Shown here: one piece after another, positions 15,425 through 22,989 of the stretch
How positions within the stretch are numbered: the stretch's first letter is position 1
Layout of the letters: each line of letters starts with the position of its first letter
NCBI GenBank assembly: GCA_046092445.1
Contig: JBJTDR010000057.1
Coordinates: 1 to 24,048 of the forward strand
Source of the DNA: CAIUPE01 sp046092445
Lineage (GTDB): Bacteria; Pseudomonadota; Alphaproteobacteria; Rhizobiales; Beijerinckiaceae
Direction: 5' to 3'
Length of the DNA stretch: 24,048 nucleotides
The notes under the pieces: generated by a model
What the model was told of the DNA's origin: nothing
Database searches by the model: none
The model's input: only the letters and a program-made list of their open reading frames with translations
Translations under genes and position numbers: made by a program

Positions 15425-16563
15425 TTCTGTTTAGCTCGGCTAACGAGGATTGAACTGACTGGAACCAATTCGATCGCTTTATCTGCAAGACTCTTAATCC
15501 ATGTCTCCAATTGCCGAGTAGTCATGCTGATGGGACGCATGATACCGATTGCATAGCCGTTCATCTTTGCAGCATTTTCCAAATTTGCCAATTTGTTCCG
15601 GATTGATATCGGATCAAGCTCGGCATCAATCTGGACTGTTGTGCGTGCATACGGAATTTGGAAATCGTGCGAAAGCTGTTCCAATATCGGGCTATCGGTT
15701 GCATAAACAATTGCCAAACCCCGTTTTGACAGGTCTTGAATAATTGGAGATAGTTTTTCCGGTTGAGACAGAAATCTTTCGCCCATAACCGGGATCGTCG
15801 CAAAGTAGCCGGTGAAACGTGTCATCAACCACGATAGCCGTTCGAGATTTTGCTCTGTTTCCAACTCGGTCAGTAAGGCCATGCGGCCTGGATCCTGCAG
15901 TCGAGGGTTCAGAGAGTCCATCGGAATTTCCAACATGACTTCGTGGCCATCCCGTCTTGCATCGGCAACTTGGCTGCCTGCATTGTTGGCGTAAGGAGAA
16001 AATGCGAAGGTAACATTAGCCGGCAAGGCGATTAAAGCTTCGACAGTTGCGAGGTAACTTAATCCCGCACCGGAAACAATGATTCCAATTTTTGGATTGG
16101 TCGACTCGACAAGCCGTAAATCTGTTTCAGGTGAAGCCGGACCGGCAATTTTGCTCCAGACCATCGGACGCGAATAGATTTCAAATGGTTTCAGCCCCTC
16201 CGAGCTAATTTTCGGTATGATGCCAAAGCGCGATTGCTCGACCAAGCGTGGATCGGGTGCCGGATTGAGCGGTCCTGTGTTACGCTCATTCGCCGTTTGC
16301 GGTTTTTGGCTTTCTGATACCTCGTTTCTGGTAACGGGGCTCTCACGTACGATCGGAACAACGAGTGTTTCAGATGGGGCTCTCAAACTTAGTCGACTCT
16401 GAAGAAAAAGCAGCGCCACGCCGGTTAAAACAAGAATCAAGGTCACCGCAGCAATTGCAATCCATTTTTTTGATCGAGATCGTCGACGAAGCGGTTGATC
16501 CGCGTCAAAATTTTCATCTTTCGCATCATATTGATCAAAAGACTCTGATGCTTTCAAGCTCAA
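15421..16563 (-). CDS. Divergent polysaccharide deacetylase family protein (YibQ-like)
   Basis: The 380-residue protein has a charged cytoplasmic head with an RRRSRSKK run. One membrane helix follows (about 34-53, IAIAAVTLILVLTGVALLFL). After a low-complexity linker comes a periplasmic divergent polysaccharide deacetylase domain (about 155-375). Family blocks include IGIIVSGAGLS, LPANVTFAFSPYA, RRDGHEVMLEIPMDS, RFTGYFATIPVMGERFLS and KMNGYAIGIMRP. The classic deacetylase metal site is not obvious, as is common in this family, so catalysis is uncertain. A role in envelope glycan or peptidoglycan handling is inferred from membership and from its neighbours ctpA and the envC-like gene. The start is TTG at 16563 with only a weak GAG upstream. 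It overlaps rppH by ATGA. Confidence 0.88.
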   Translation of the reverse strand: MSLKASESFDQYDAKDENFDADQPLRRRSRSKKWIAIAAVTLILVLTGVALLFLQSRLSLRAPSETLVVPIVRESPVTRNEVSESQKPQTANERNTGPLNPAPDPRLVEQSRFGIIPKISSEGLKPFEIYSRPMVWSKIAGPASPETDLRLVESTNPKIGIIVSGAGLSYLATVEALIALPANVTFAFSPYANNAGSQVADARRDGHEVMLEIPMDSLNPRLQDPGRMALLTELETEQNLERLSWLMTRFTGYFATIPVMGERFLSQPEKLSPIIQDLSKRGLAIVYATDSPILEQLSHDFQIPYARTTVQIDAELDPISIRNKLANLENAAKMNGYAIGIMRPISMTTRQLETWIKSLADKAIELVPVSSILVSRAKQK

Positions 16564-16672
16564 TTCCGTTTCTCTGATGGTTTTTCAAATATGTTTCTGT
16601 TTTGGCTCGATGATAATCGCTACGTATAACGAATTTCCCTTATGAAAAACGTAATCCCTGTGTTCTTAGTTT

Positions 16673-17983
16673 CTAGTCTGGAGCCTTCTCAATTAAAGAG
16701 TTGTCAGGTCTGCCGTTTCGCAACATATCGAATGCGCTGTTTAATTGTTTGTCGTCTTTGGGATCAAGTGGAACGTAAGCTGACGACCCCCCCCGCTCTT
16801 CTTCGCCATTTTTGAGATGGCCACGCAGATTAGCCTCGCCCTTGGTCTCATCCTTTCCCTTCAAATCTTCAGGCACGTCAGGCGTTACCTCAACATCCGG
16901 CTCAATACCCTTGGCCTGAATAGATCGACCCGAGGGAGTGTAATAGCGTGCAGTCGTCAGCCTGAGGGCACCGCTCGAACCGAGCGGAATAATGGTTTGA
17001 ACTGAACCCTTACCAAAGGAACGTGTGCCCATGACCGTCGCACGCTTGTGGTCCTGCAGCGCCCCGGCTACGATCTCCGATGCGGATGCCGAACCACCAT
17101 TGATCAGAACAACAACAGGCTTTCCATTCGCCTGATCGCCAACTCGAGCGACGTATCGCTGCGCGTCGTCAGCATTACGACTACGCGTTGATACGATCTC
17201 TCCCCGGTCAAGAAAAGCATCCGACACAGAGATTGCCTGATCAAGAAGTCCACCGGGATTATTTCGAAGATCAAGTACGTAGCCCTTTAAGCTATTGCCA
17301 TTGATCTCCTTTTCGATTGCATCAAATGCGTTTTTTAACCCGTCAAATGTTTTCTCTGTAAACTGTGTGATCCGGATATAGCCGATATCCTTTTCCAATC
17401 TGAATTTGACCGAGGAGATACGAATAACATCTCTGGTTAATTTAATCTCAAGCGGATCAACGGCGCCTTTACGAGAAATGCGCAATGAAACAATGCTTTT
17501 TACAGCACCGCGCATTTTTTCGACCGCCTGATTAAGGGTTAGTCCTTGAACACTCTCGCCATCAATATGTGTAATTAAATCGCCCGAAAGAATACCGGCC
17601 TTTGATGCGGGTGTATCATCGATGGGAGTGACTACTTTGACATAACCGTCTTCCTGAGTAACTTCGATTCCAAGACCGCCGAATTCGCCGCGCGTTTGAA
17701 CCTGCATGTCACGGAAACTTTTTGAATCCATGTAGCTTGAATGTGGATCAAGACTTGTCAACATGCCGCTGATGGCAGCTTCCACAAGCTTTGAGTCGTC
17801 TGGCTTTTCAACATAATCTGTTCGGATTTTCTCGAAAACATCACCGAAAAGATTTAATTGCCGATAAATTTCAGAACCAGCGGCATTTGCTCCAATCAGA
17901 ACGCCGGTGAGGCTGTTCAGTCCGAGCGACGTGATTCCGCCACCAAGGACGACCCCAAGAAAAAGATATGATATCTTACGCAT
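16673..17983 (-). CDS. ctpA: Carboxyl-terminal processing protease, S41 family
   Basis: This exported serine protease with a Ser-Lys dyad trims or degrades periplasmic proteins from the C-terminus and often controls peptidoglycan hydrolases. The 436-residue product has an N-terminal hydrophobic segment (5-33). It has YVEKPDDSKLVEAAISGML and LDPHSSYM (78-85). A PDZ domain lies at about 95-180 with GEFGGLGIEV. The protease core has YVLDLRNNPGGLL (235-247), INGGSASASEI (294-304) with the catalytic serine, and the catalytic lysine K325 in FGKGSVQ. The charged tail contains a KGKDETKGE linker. I use the ATG at 17983, whose A overlaps the envC-like stop (TGATG), because it starts directly before the membrane segment. 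The frame is open 13 codons further up. Confidence 0.95.
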   Translation of the reverse strand: MRKISYLFLGVVLGGGITSLGLNSLTGVLIGANAAGSEIYRQLNLFGDVFEKIRTDYVEKPDDSKLVEAAISGMLTSLDPHSSYMDSKSFRDMQVQTRGEFGGLGIEVTQEDGYVKVVTPIDDTPASKAGILSGDLITHIDGESVQGLTLNQAVEKMRGAVKSIVSLRISRKGAVDPLEIKLTRDVIRISSVKFRLEKDIGYIRITQFTEKTFDGLKNAFDAIEKEINGNSLKGYVLDLRNNPGGLLDQAISVSDAFLDRGEIVSTRSRNADDAQRYVARVGDQANGKPVVVLINGGSASASEIVAGALQDHKRATVMGTRSFGKGSVQTIIPLGSSGALRLTTARYYTPSGRSIQAKGIEPDVEVTPDVPEDLKGKDETKGEANLRGHLKNGEEERGGSSAYVPLDPKDDKQLNSAFDMLRNGRPDNSLIEKAPD

Positions 17984-19359
17984 CAGCCTCGAACTTTCTC
18001 GTTCAATCCGGACGACCACCATGGTGCCGAGTCTATGGGAGTTCCATCCTTTCGGAACTCGACATATAGAATGGGTTGGGAACCGTCAGATCCAGCAAGA
18101 CCATTTTCGGCCACGCTCTCTGACAAGCTGCCCATGACCGCTAACGGTTCCCCTGCAAGAATAAACTGGCCAAGGGTTACACTCGCTCGTTCCATCCCCG
18201 CAAGAAGAATATAATATCCTCCACCCGCGTTGATAATCAACAGCTGACCATATGACCGGAATGGCCCAGAAAATGCAATCCATCCATCACACGGTGCCGA
18301 AACGATCGTTCCAGGACGGGTTGCGATCGAAATTCCCCTGGACGGGTTTCCAAGCGAGTCAGGAGTATTGAATCCCTTTATCATTGTTCCGGATACAGGG
18401 TGAGGAAGAAGTCCTTTCAATTCGTTAAAGGACACTTTCGGTGACATTCGTGAAGGATCCTTGAATGCGAGGGCAGCAAATCGACTTCTTGCCTCTCTTG
18501 CAGCGGGGTCATTTGCAGCCTTTCCTTCATAGTCGGTCCGAGCAGAAGCTCTCTTTGCTTCATCTGCCGCTCTTGACGGATCTTCGAGCTCCTTTTCGAG
18601 ACGTCCGAGAAGTTCCTTGAGATTTTGGGCTTTCGCGGCCAAGATTTCAGACTTTCGAATTTCCTCGCTGATCTTGCTTTCTGTGCCTGATAGTTCTCTT
18701 TGACGTGCATCGATCAGCATAGATAGATCTTCCCGATCGCGGCGCTGGGCATCTTGATCAGCTGCAAGTTTTTCGCGTTCCGACGCCTTGGTAAGTTTAA
18801 CACTGACTAGCGTGCTCAGGTCTTTCGCCAGTATATCCGTTTCCGACCGCAAATCTGGCAGAATGGCACCCAGTGCCAAAGCTGCGCGTATGGCGGCAAG
18901 CATATCGTCTGGCGAAAAGAGGATTGCTGGCTTCGGGGCCATTTCGATACGCTGAAGTGCAGCAAGGACCTCGCTGACCAAGTGTTGACGCGTATCGAGC
19001 GAACTACGAATTTTCTTCTCGGTCTCTGAAAGAGACTGCAATTGCCTTTCAATGGAGGAAATCCGGATTTCGGTCGCTCGCAAACGATCTGTCGTCTCGA
19101 TCAATCGTTGGTTAAGACGTGCCCGATCAGTGCGGAGTAGCTCAATTTCATCGGCAAGTTTTGCGCGGCTTTCGAACCCCGACTGAAGTTTCTGTTCTGT
19201 TGCCCTCAGTTCATCTTCCCGCTTTGTCCGATCCGGCGAAGCCCCCAGTTGATTTTGGGCCTGGCCGACATGTGAACTGAACATGATCGCGAAAATCGCG
19301 ACTAGTTTCGTGATATTCCGTGCATTTTGAAACGAAAAATGTCGCAATATCTTGCTCAA
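17983..19359 (-). CDS. EnvC-like murein hydrolase activator (coiled coil plus degenerate M23 domain)
   Basis: The 458-residue protein has a signal peptide (about 1-35, ending VGQAQ). A long coiled coil (about 45-290) is rich in heptad-like Leu, Glu and Arg. The C-terminal LytM/M23 fold (about 320-445) contains LPHPVSGTMIKGF and GTIVSAPCDGWIAFSGPFRSYG. The zinc-binding histidines are missing. Where active M23 peptidases have GYHTLYAH and LHFE, this protein has GYYILLAGM and LYVEFR, and the early H/D ligand region reads SRGISI. It is therefore probably an activator of amidases, like E. coli EnvC, not an enzyme. The start is TTG at 19359 and overlaps the rlmH stop by four bases. The next gene, ctpA, starts on its stop codon. 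Confidence 0.92.
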   Translation of the reverse strand: MSKILRHFSFQNARNITKLVAIFAIMFSSHVGQAQNQLGASPDRTKREDELRATEQKLQSGFESRAKLADEIELLRTDRARLNQRLIETTDRLRATEIRISSIERQLQSLSETEKKIRSSLDTRQHLVSEVLAALQRIEMAPKPAILFSPDDMLAAIRAALALGAILPDLRSETDILAKDLSTLVSVKLTKASEREKLAADQDAQRRDREDLSMLIDARQRELSGTESKISEEIRKSEILAAKAQNLKELLGRLEKELEDPSRAADEAKRASARTDYEGKAANDPAAREARSRFAALAFKDPSRMSPKVSFNELKGLLPHPVSGTMIKGFNTPDSLGNPSRGISIATRPGTIVSAPCDGWIAFSGPFRSYGQLLIINAGGGYYILLAGMERASVTLGQFILAGEPLAVMGSLSESVAENGLAGSDGSQPILYVEFRKDGTPIDSAPWWSSGLNEKVRG

Positions 19360-19835
19360 ACGCGATGATAGGGATGTCCGGACAGGATTGTCATGGCGCG
19401 ATAAATCTGCTCCGAAAGGACGATTCGCGCAATCTGATGGGGAAGAGTCATGGCTCCGAAGGCGATTGTTTCGATGGCTTTTGCGCGGATGGTGTCGTCA
19501 AGCCCGTCGGGACCGCCGATGACAAAGCACAGATTGCCAGTGCCCGAATCGCGGAGGCGGGCGAGAGTTTCCGCAAAAACAGCACTTGTCAGCATTTTTC
19601 CGCGTTCGTCGAGGGAAATCAGAACCGATCTACCTAGCTTTGCAATGATTTCAAAGGATTCTTCGGCTTTCCGGTCTTGCGCTCTGGATGCTCGGCTTTC
19701 GATAAGCTCGATGTCACCAAAGCCGCTGAAGCCAAGAGTTCGGCCAATTGCCGCTCCCCGCGACAAATAACGTTCCGCGAGCTCGCGTTCCGGTCCATTT
19801 TTCAGGCGGCCGACAGAAAAAAGGGTAATTCGCAC
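19356..19835 (-). CDS. rlmH: 23S rRNA (pseudouridine-1915-N3) methyltransferase RlmH
   Basis: RlmH methylates pseudouridine 1915 in helix 69 of 23S rRNA using S-adenosylmethionine. The 159-residue protein is of usual length. It begins with MRITLFSVGRLKNGPERELA, has the SPOUT-fold segment LISLDERGKMLTS at 72-84 and the cofactor loop FVIGGPDGL at 104-112. It ends with the conserved LSEQIYRAMTILSGHPYHRV, where the tail binds RNA. The start is GTG at 19835 with AGGA close upstream. It lies 12 bases after rsfS and overlaps the envC-like gene by four bases, an operon order common across Alphaproteobacteria. Confidence 0.97.
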   Translation of the reverse strand: MRITLFSVGRLKNGPERELAERYLSRGAAIGRTLGFSGFGDIELIESRASRAQDRKAEESFEIIAKLGRSVLISLDERGKMLTSAVFAETLARLRDSGTGNLCFVIGGPDGLDDTIRAKAIETIAFGAMTLPHQIARIVLSEQIYRAMTILSGHPYHRV

Positions 19836-19847
19836 CAGAATCCTACG

Positions 19848-20171
19848 TCAAGAAGGCGAAAATTCGTTCGGGCGGTCGGAGCCCCACATTTTTTCCAGAT
19901 TGTAAAAACTGCGGACTTCAGGCCGAAAGACGTGCAAAATAACGTCTCCAGCGTCGATCAGGACCCAATCGCACTGGGGTTGACCTTCGACGCGGATGTT
20001 TCTATGGCCTGCGACTTTGAGTGCCTCCACGACTTGATCGGCGATAGCGCTGACATGGCGATTTGAGCGCCCGGTTGTAACAACCATGGCGTCAGCCAGC
20101 GATGTTTTTCCAATTAAATCAATAGCTAAGGTGTTTTCCGCCTTGGCGTCATCGAGTGCGTCCCGGATCAT
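19848..20171 (-). CDS. rsfS: Ribosomal silencing factor RsfS (start probably further upstream)
   Basis: RsfS (Iojap family) binds ribosomal protein uL14 on the 50S subunit and blocks subunit joining when growth slows. From the ATG at 20171 there are 107 residues. They include AKAENTLAIDLIGKTSLADAMVV (in two halves, 9-20 and 21-31), TTGRSNRHVSAIADQV (32-47), CDWVLIDAGDVILHVF and the C-terminal VRSFYNLEKMWG. The frame continues open above the ATG. The residues just before it (SANLLK) read like the usual first helix of the family, so the ATG start likely truncates it. An in-frame CTG at 20264 has AAGGA eight bases upstream and would give 138 residues. It is the first gene of rsfS-rlmH-envC-ctpA. 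Confidence 0.93.
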   Translation of the reverse strand: MIRDALDDAKAENTLAIDLIGKTSLADAMVVTTGRSNRHVSAIADQVVEALKVAGHRNIRVEGQPQCDWVLIDAGDVILHVFRPEVRSFYNLEKMWGSDRPNEFSPS

Positions 20172-20315
20172 TTTCAGCAGGTTTGCCGAGGAATCTTCCA
20201 GCGGGGCGGCGGCGACTGGCGGCGCGGAGGCCGGGTGGTCAGCGTGCGTTATAGTTCGTGTCAGGTTCCGTTTCCTTCTTGCTTCGGAGGGCGCGAGGGG
20301 CTCTCCATGGAAGGG

Positions 20316-20344
20316 ATTATGGCTGATTTTGAAAGGTTTTTCAA
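20316..20344 (-). promoter_or_regulatory. Sigma-70-type promoter ahead of rsfS
   Basis: On the complement TTGAAA (20344-20339) is followed after exactly 17 bases by CATAAT (20321-20316). Both boxes match the vegetative consensus at five of six positions. They lie in a short AT-rich patch between nadD and rsfS within GC-rich DNA. Transcription would begin near 20308, giving a leader of about 137 bases to the rsfS ATG, or about 44 bases to the upstream CTG. It would drive rsfS-rlmH-envC-ctpA. Confidence 0.6.
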
Positions 20345-20366
20345 TGATTTTATAAGGGTTTGCCGA

Positions 20367-21029
20367 TCAGGGCTTTGCCGCATGCCGGCGCAACCCGGTG
20401 GAGGACAGGGACGAGCGGGTACCGTGCAGAAAGACCCATGAAGGCGGGTGCTTCAAAGCCAGTTGCACGGCGGCGGATTCGCGCAGGCGACGGTTAGAGA
20501 AGGCGAGCGCAGCCCTGCCGCGAGCAGCTGTGAAGGTGACGCCGGGACGATCCATGACAGCGACAGGAATGAGGCGGAATAAGGCTTTCCAACGATTCCA
20601 GCGATGGAAGCCGGCGAGGTTGTCGGCACCCATGACCCAGACGAACCGGACCCCGGGATGGCGGCGGACGAGCCAGGCTAGCGTGTCATAGGTGTAGCGT
20701 GTACGGATGACGGATTCGAAGCCTGTGACGTCGATGCGGGGATGGCGGGCGAGGGCGCGGGCAGCGTGCATCCGCTCGGCAACGGGAGGCAAAAGAGTGT
20801 TGTTTTTCAGAGGGTTACCTGGTGTCACGAGCCACCAGACGCGATCCAGCCTGAGGCGTTTGAGGGCGATGAGACTGATGAGCAAATGGGCCTGATGAGG
20901 CGGATTGAAGGTGCCGCCGACGAGGCCGATGCGCATGCCCCGGGCGTGCCGCGGAAGCGTTTTTGTTGGAGGATTTGTTGGAGTGTTGGCGGTTTTCGTG
21001 ACCAGTCCAACCGGAAGAGAAGCGGACAT
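20367..21029 (-). CDS. nadD: Nicotinate-nucleotide adenylyltransferase
   Basis: NadD joins nicotinate mononucleotide and ATP to form deamido-NAD in NAD synthesis. The 220-residue protein carries the nucleotidyltransferase signature GGTFNPPHQAH at 38-48. It has RVWWLVTPGNPLK (62-74), the RTRYTYDTL segment, VWVMGADNLAGFHRW and the C-terminal SSTGLRR, the ISSTxIR-type ATP motif. Similarity begins at the methionine of MRIGLVGG (residue 32, position 20936), so the real start may be there; the longer start at 21029 adds a Thr/Pro-rich stretch. It follows the ABC exporter after eight bases. It is clearly GC-rich compared with rlmH, ctpA and other downstream genes. Confidence 0.95.
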   Translation of the reverse strand: MSASLPVGLVTKTANTPTNPPTKTLPRHARGMRIGLVGGTFNPPHQAHLLISLIALKRLRLDRVWWLVTPGNPLKNNTLLPPVAERMHAARALARHPRIDVTGFESVIRTRYTYDTLAWLVRRHPGVRFVWVMGADNLAGFHRWNRWKALFRLIPVAVMDRPGVTFTAARGRAALAFSNRRLRESAAVQLALKHPPSWVFLHGTRSSLSSTGLRRHAAKP

Positions 21030-21037
21030 CAGGGAAC

Positions 21038-22831
21038 CTAGACGTGGTTAATTTCCAATACTTCATTGGAATGTGCGAATTGGAGCTGAAAGAGGCGCGC
21101 ATAAATGCCGTTTTTCGCGAGGAGGGAGGCGTGCGTCCCCGTCTCGGCGATGCGCCCCTGATCGAGCACGAGGATGGAATCGGTATTGGCGACGGTGGCG
21201 AGGCGATGGGCGATGATGAGCGTGGTGCGCCCGTGCATGAGACGGGCGAGGGCCTGCTGGATGAGAGCATCTGACTCGGCATCCAGCGCGGAGGTTGGTT
21301 CGTCGAGCAGGAGGATCGAGACGTTTTTGAGGAAGGCGCGTGCAATGGCGATGCGCTGGCGCTGGCCGCCGGACAATTGGCTGCCGAACTCGCCGACCCG
21401 CGTCTGGTAGCCCTGCGGCAGGGAGAGGATGAAGCTGTGGGCGGCGGCGGATTTGGCGGCCTCGATCATTTCGGCTTCGGTGGCGCCGGGGCGACCGCGC
21501 AGGATGTTCTCGGCCACGGTGCCATCGAACAGGAACGTATCCTGACTGACAAGGGCGATTCGATCATAAAGCGAGGCGGAGGTAATGGCGGCGAGATCGT
21601 GCCCGTCGATCAGGACACGGCCCTGCTGCGGCAGCCAGAATCGGAGCAGGAGATTGAACAGGGTGGACTTGCCGCCGCCGGACAGGCCGACCAAAGCGGT
21701 GATGCTGCCGGCGGGAACCGACAGGCTGACGCCTTGCAGCACGGGCTTTGCCGGGTCATATCCGAAGGTGACCTCCTCGAACCGGACGGCGCCGGGGCCG
21801 GGCGGGAGCGGCGCAGCGTCGGGCTTGTCGCGCAGATCGGGCACGCGGTCGATGAGCTCGTATAGCATCCTTACGCCGACGGCGGAGGCTGCGAGCGAGA
21901 GATGCAGGCGGGCGAGGCGGCGGGCAGGATCCGTCATCATCAGCAGGGAGGCGATGAAGGCGAAGAACTCGCCGGGTGTGGCCCCATTATAGATGACGCG
22001 CCAGCCGCCATAGAAAATGACGCTCGCGACCGCGAAGCCGCCCAGCGTATCGATGAGCGGCACGGTGCCGGCCTGCACGGTGGCCATGCGGTTGGAGAGG
22101 CGCTCGACGGCAGAGACGGACTCGGCCATCCGGGTGCGCATCGCCTCCTCGAGCCGGAACGCCTTGATGACGCGGACGCCGTGGATGGTCTCCTGCATGG
22201 CGCCGACAATGCTGGCCATGGAGCGCACCTCGCTGGCGAACAGCTTGCGCATCTGCCGCAACAGGCGCGTGACGGCTGCAAACACCAGAGGCACGCCGAT
22301 GAGCGCGACAAAGGTGAGCACGACATCCTGCGAGAGCATGACGACGAGCAGGCCCACAATGGTGAACAAATCGCGCCCGAGCGAGGTGGCGATGAGGTTG
22401 AGGGCGCCGGAGGCGGCATTGGCATTATAGGTAATGCGGGTGACGAGATCGGACGATTCGGTACGCTGGAAAAACGCCATATCCTGCGACAGGATGGCCT
22501 CGAAAATCCGCTTCTGGGTGCGGGCGACGATGTTGTTGCCGATGCGGGCGAGCAGCACCTCCTGCCCGTAGGTGGCGAGACCCTTGGCGGTATAGAGCAC
22601 GAATACCGACCCGCAGATGAACACCATGACGGCGGCATCGCGCTCGAGAAACACTTTGTTGACGAGATCCTTCATGAACCAGGCGCTGAGGGCTGTGGCC
22701 GCGGCGGTGACGGCCATGAGCACAAGGGCGACGGCATATTGCGGCGCGAACAGGCGCATATTTTCGGCAACGAGCCGCCTGAGCACGGCAAAATCTGTGA
22801 ACCGGAGGGAAAAACGAGACAAGAGATGCAT
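21038..22831 (-). CDS. MsbA-like ABC transporter, fused membrane and ATPase domains
   Basis: The 597-residue half-transporter has a six-helix membrane domain (about 25-310) and one nucleotide-binding domain. The latter has Walker A GLSGGGKST at 382-390, Q-loop VSQDTFLFDGTVAENI at 428-443, signature LSGGQRQR at 486-493, Walker B ILLLDE at 506-511 and H-loop H542. It acts as a homodimer in the inner membrane. Closest in design are the lipid A/phospholipid flippases (MsbA), but other exporters have the same plan, so no symbol is given. I use the ATG at 22831, where a normal N-terminus begins; the frame stays open 86 codons further up but encodes low-quality sequence. Strongly GC-rich. It probably forms an operon with nadD. 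Confidence 0.93.
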   Translation of the reverse strand: MHLLSRFSLRFTDFAVLRRLVAENMRLFAPQYAVALVLMAVTAAATALSAWFMKDLVNKVFLERDAAVMVFICGSVFVLYTAKGLATYGQEVLLARIGNNIVARTQKRIFEAILSQDMAFFQRTESSDLVTRITYNANAASGALNLIATSLGRDLFTIVGLLVVMLSQDVVLTFVALIGVPLVFAAVTRLLRQMRKLFASEVRSMASIVGAMQETIHGVRVIKAFRLEEAMRTRMAESVSAVERLSNRMATVQAGTVPLIDTLGGFAVASVIFYGGWRVIYNGATPGEFFAFIASLLMMTDPARRLARLHLSLAASAVGVRMLYELIDRVPDLRDKPDAAPLPPGPGAVRFEEVTFGYDPAKPVLQGVSLSVPAGSITALVGLSGGGKSTLFNLLLRFWLPQQGRVLIDGHDLAAITSASLYDRIALVSQDTFLFDGTVAENILRGRPGATEAEMIEAAKSAAAHSFILSLPQGYQTRVGEFGSQLSGGQRQRIAIARAFLKNVSILLLDEPTSALDAESDALIQQALARLMHGRTTLIIAHRLATVANTDSILVLDQGRIAETGTHASLLAKNGIYARLFQLQFAHSNEVLEINHV

Positions 22832-22989
22832 GCGGACCCGTATCCTGCTGCCGAGGGCCGGAAAAACCGCCCGCGCCGCGCGGCCGGCCGGGATACTTTG
22901 CCAGCAGCCACCACAGGAGGGGTGATACAAAACCCCCCGCCCGAACGCAAGAGCAACAGATTTGCGGATCGGGGCTACCGTTCCCGGTG

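Noticed and set aside
22832..22989. GC-rich hairpins with short T-runs between the O-antigen ligase and MsbA-like genes
   Set aside because: Self-complementary GC runs occur, but no stem is followed directly by a T-tract on the minus strand, so no terminator is called.
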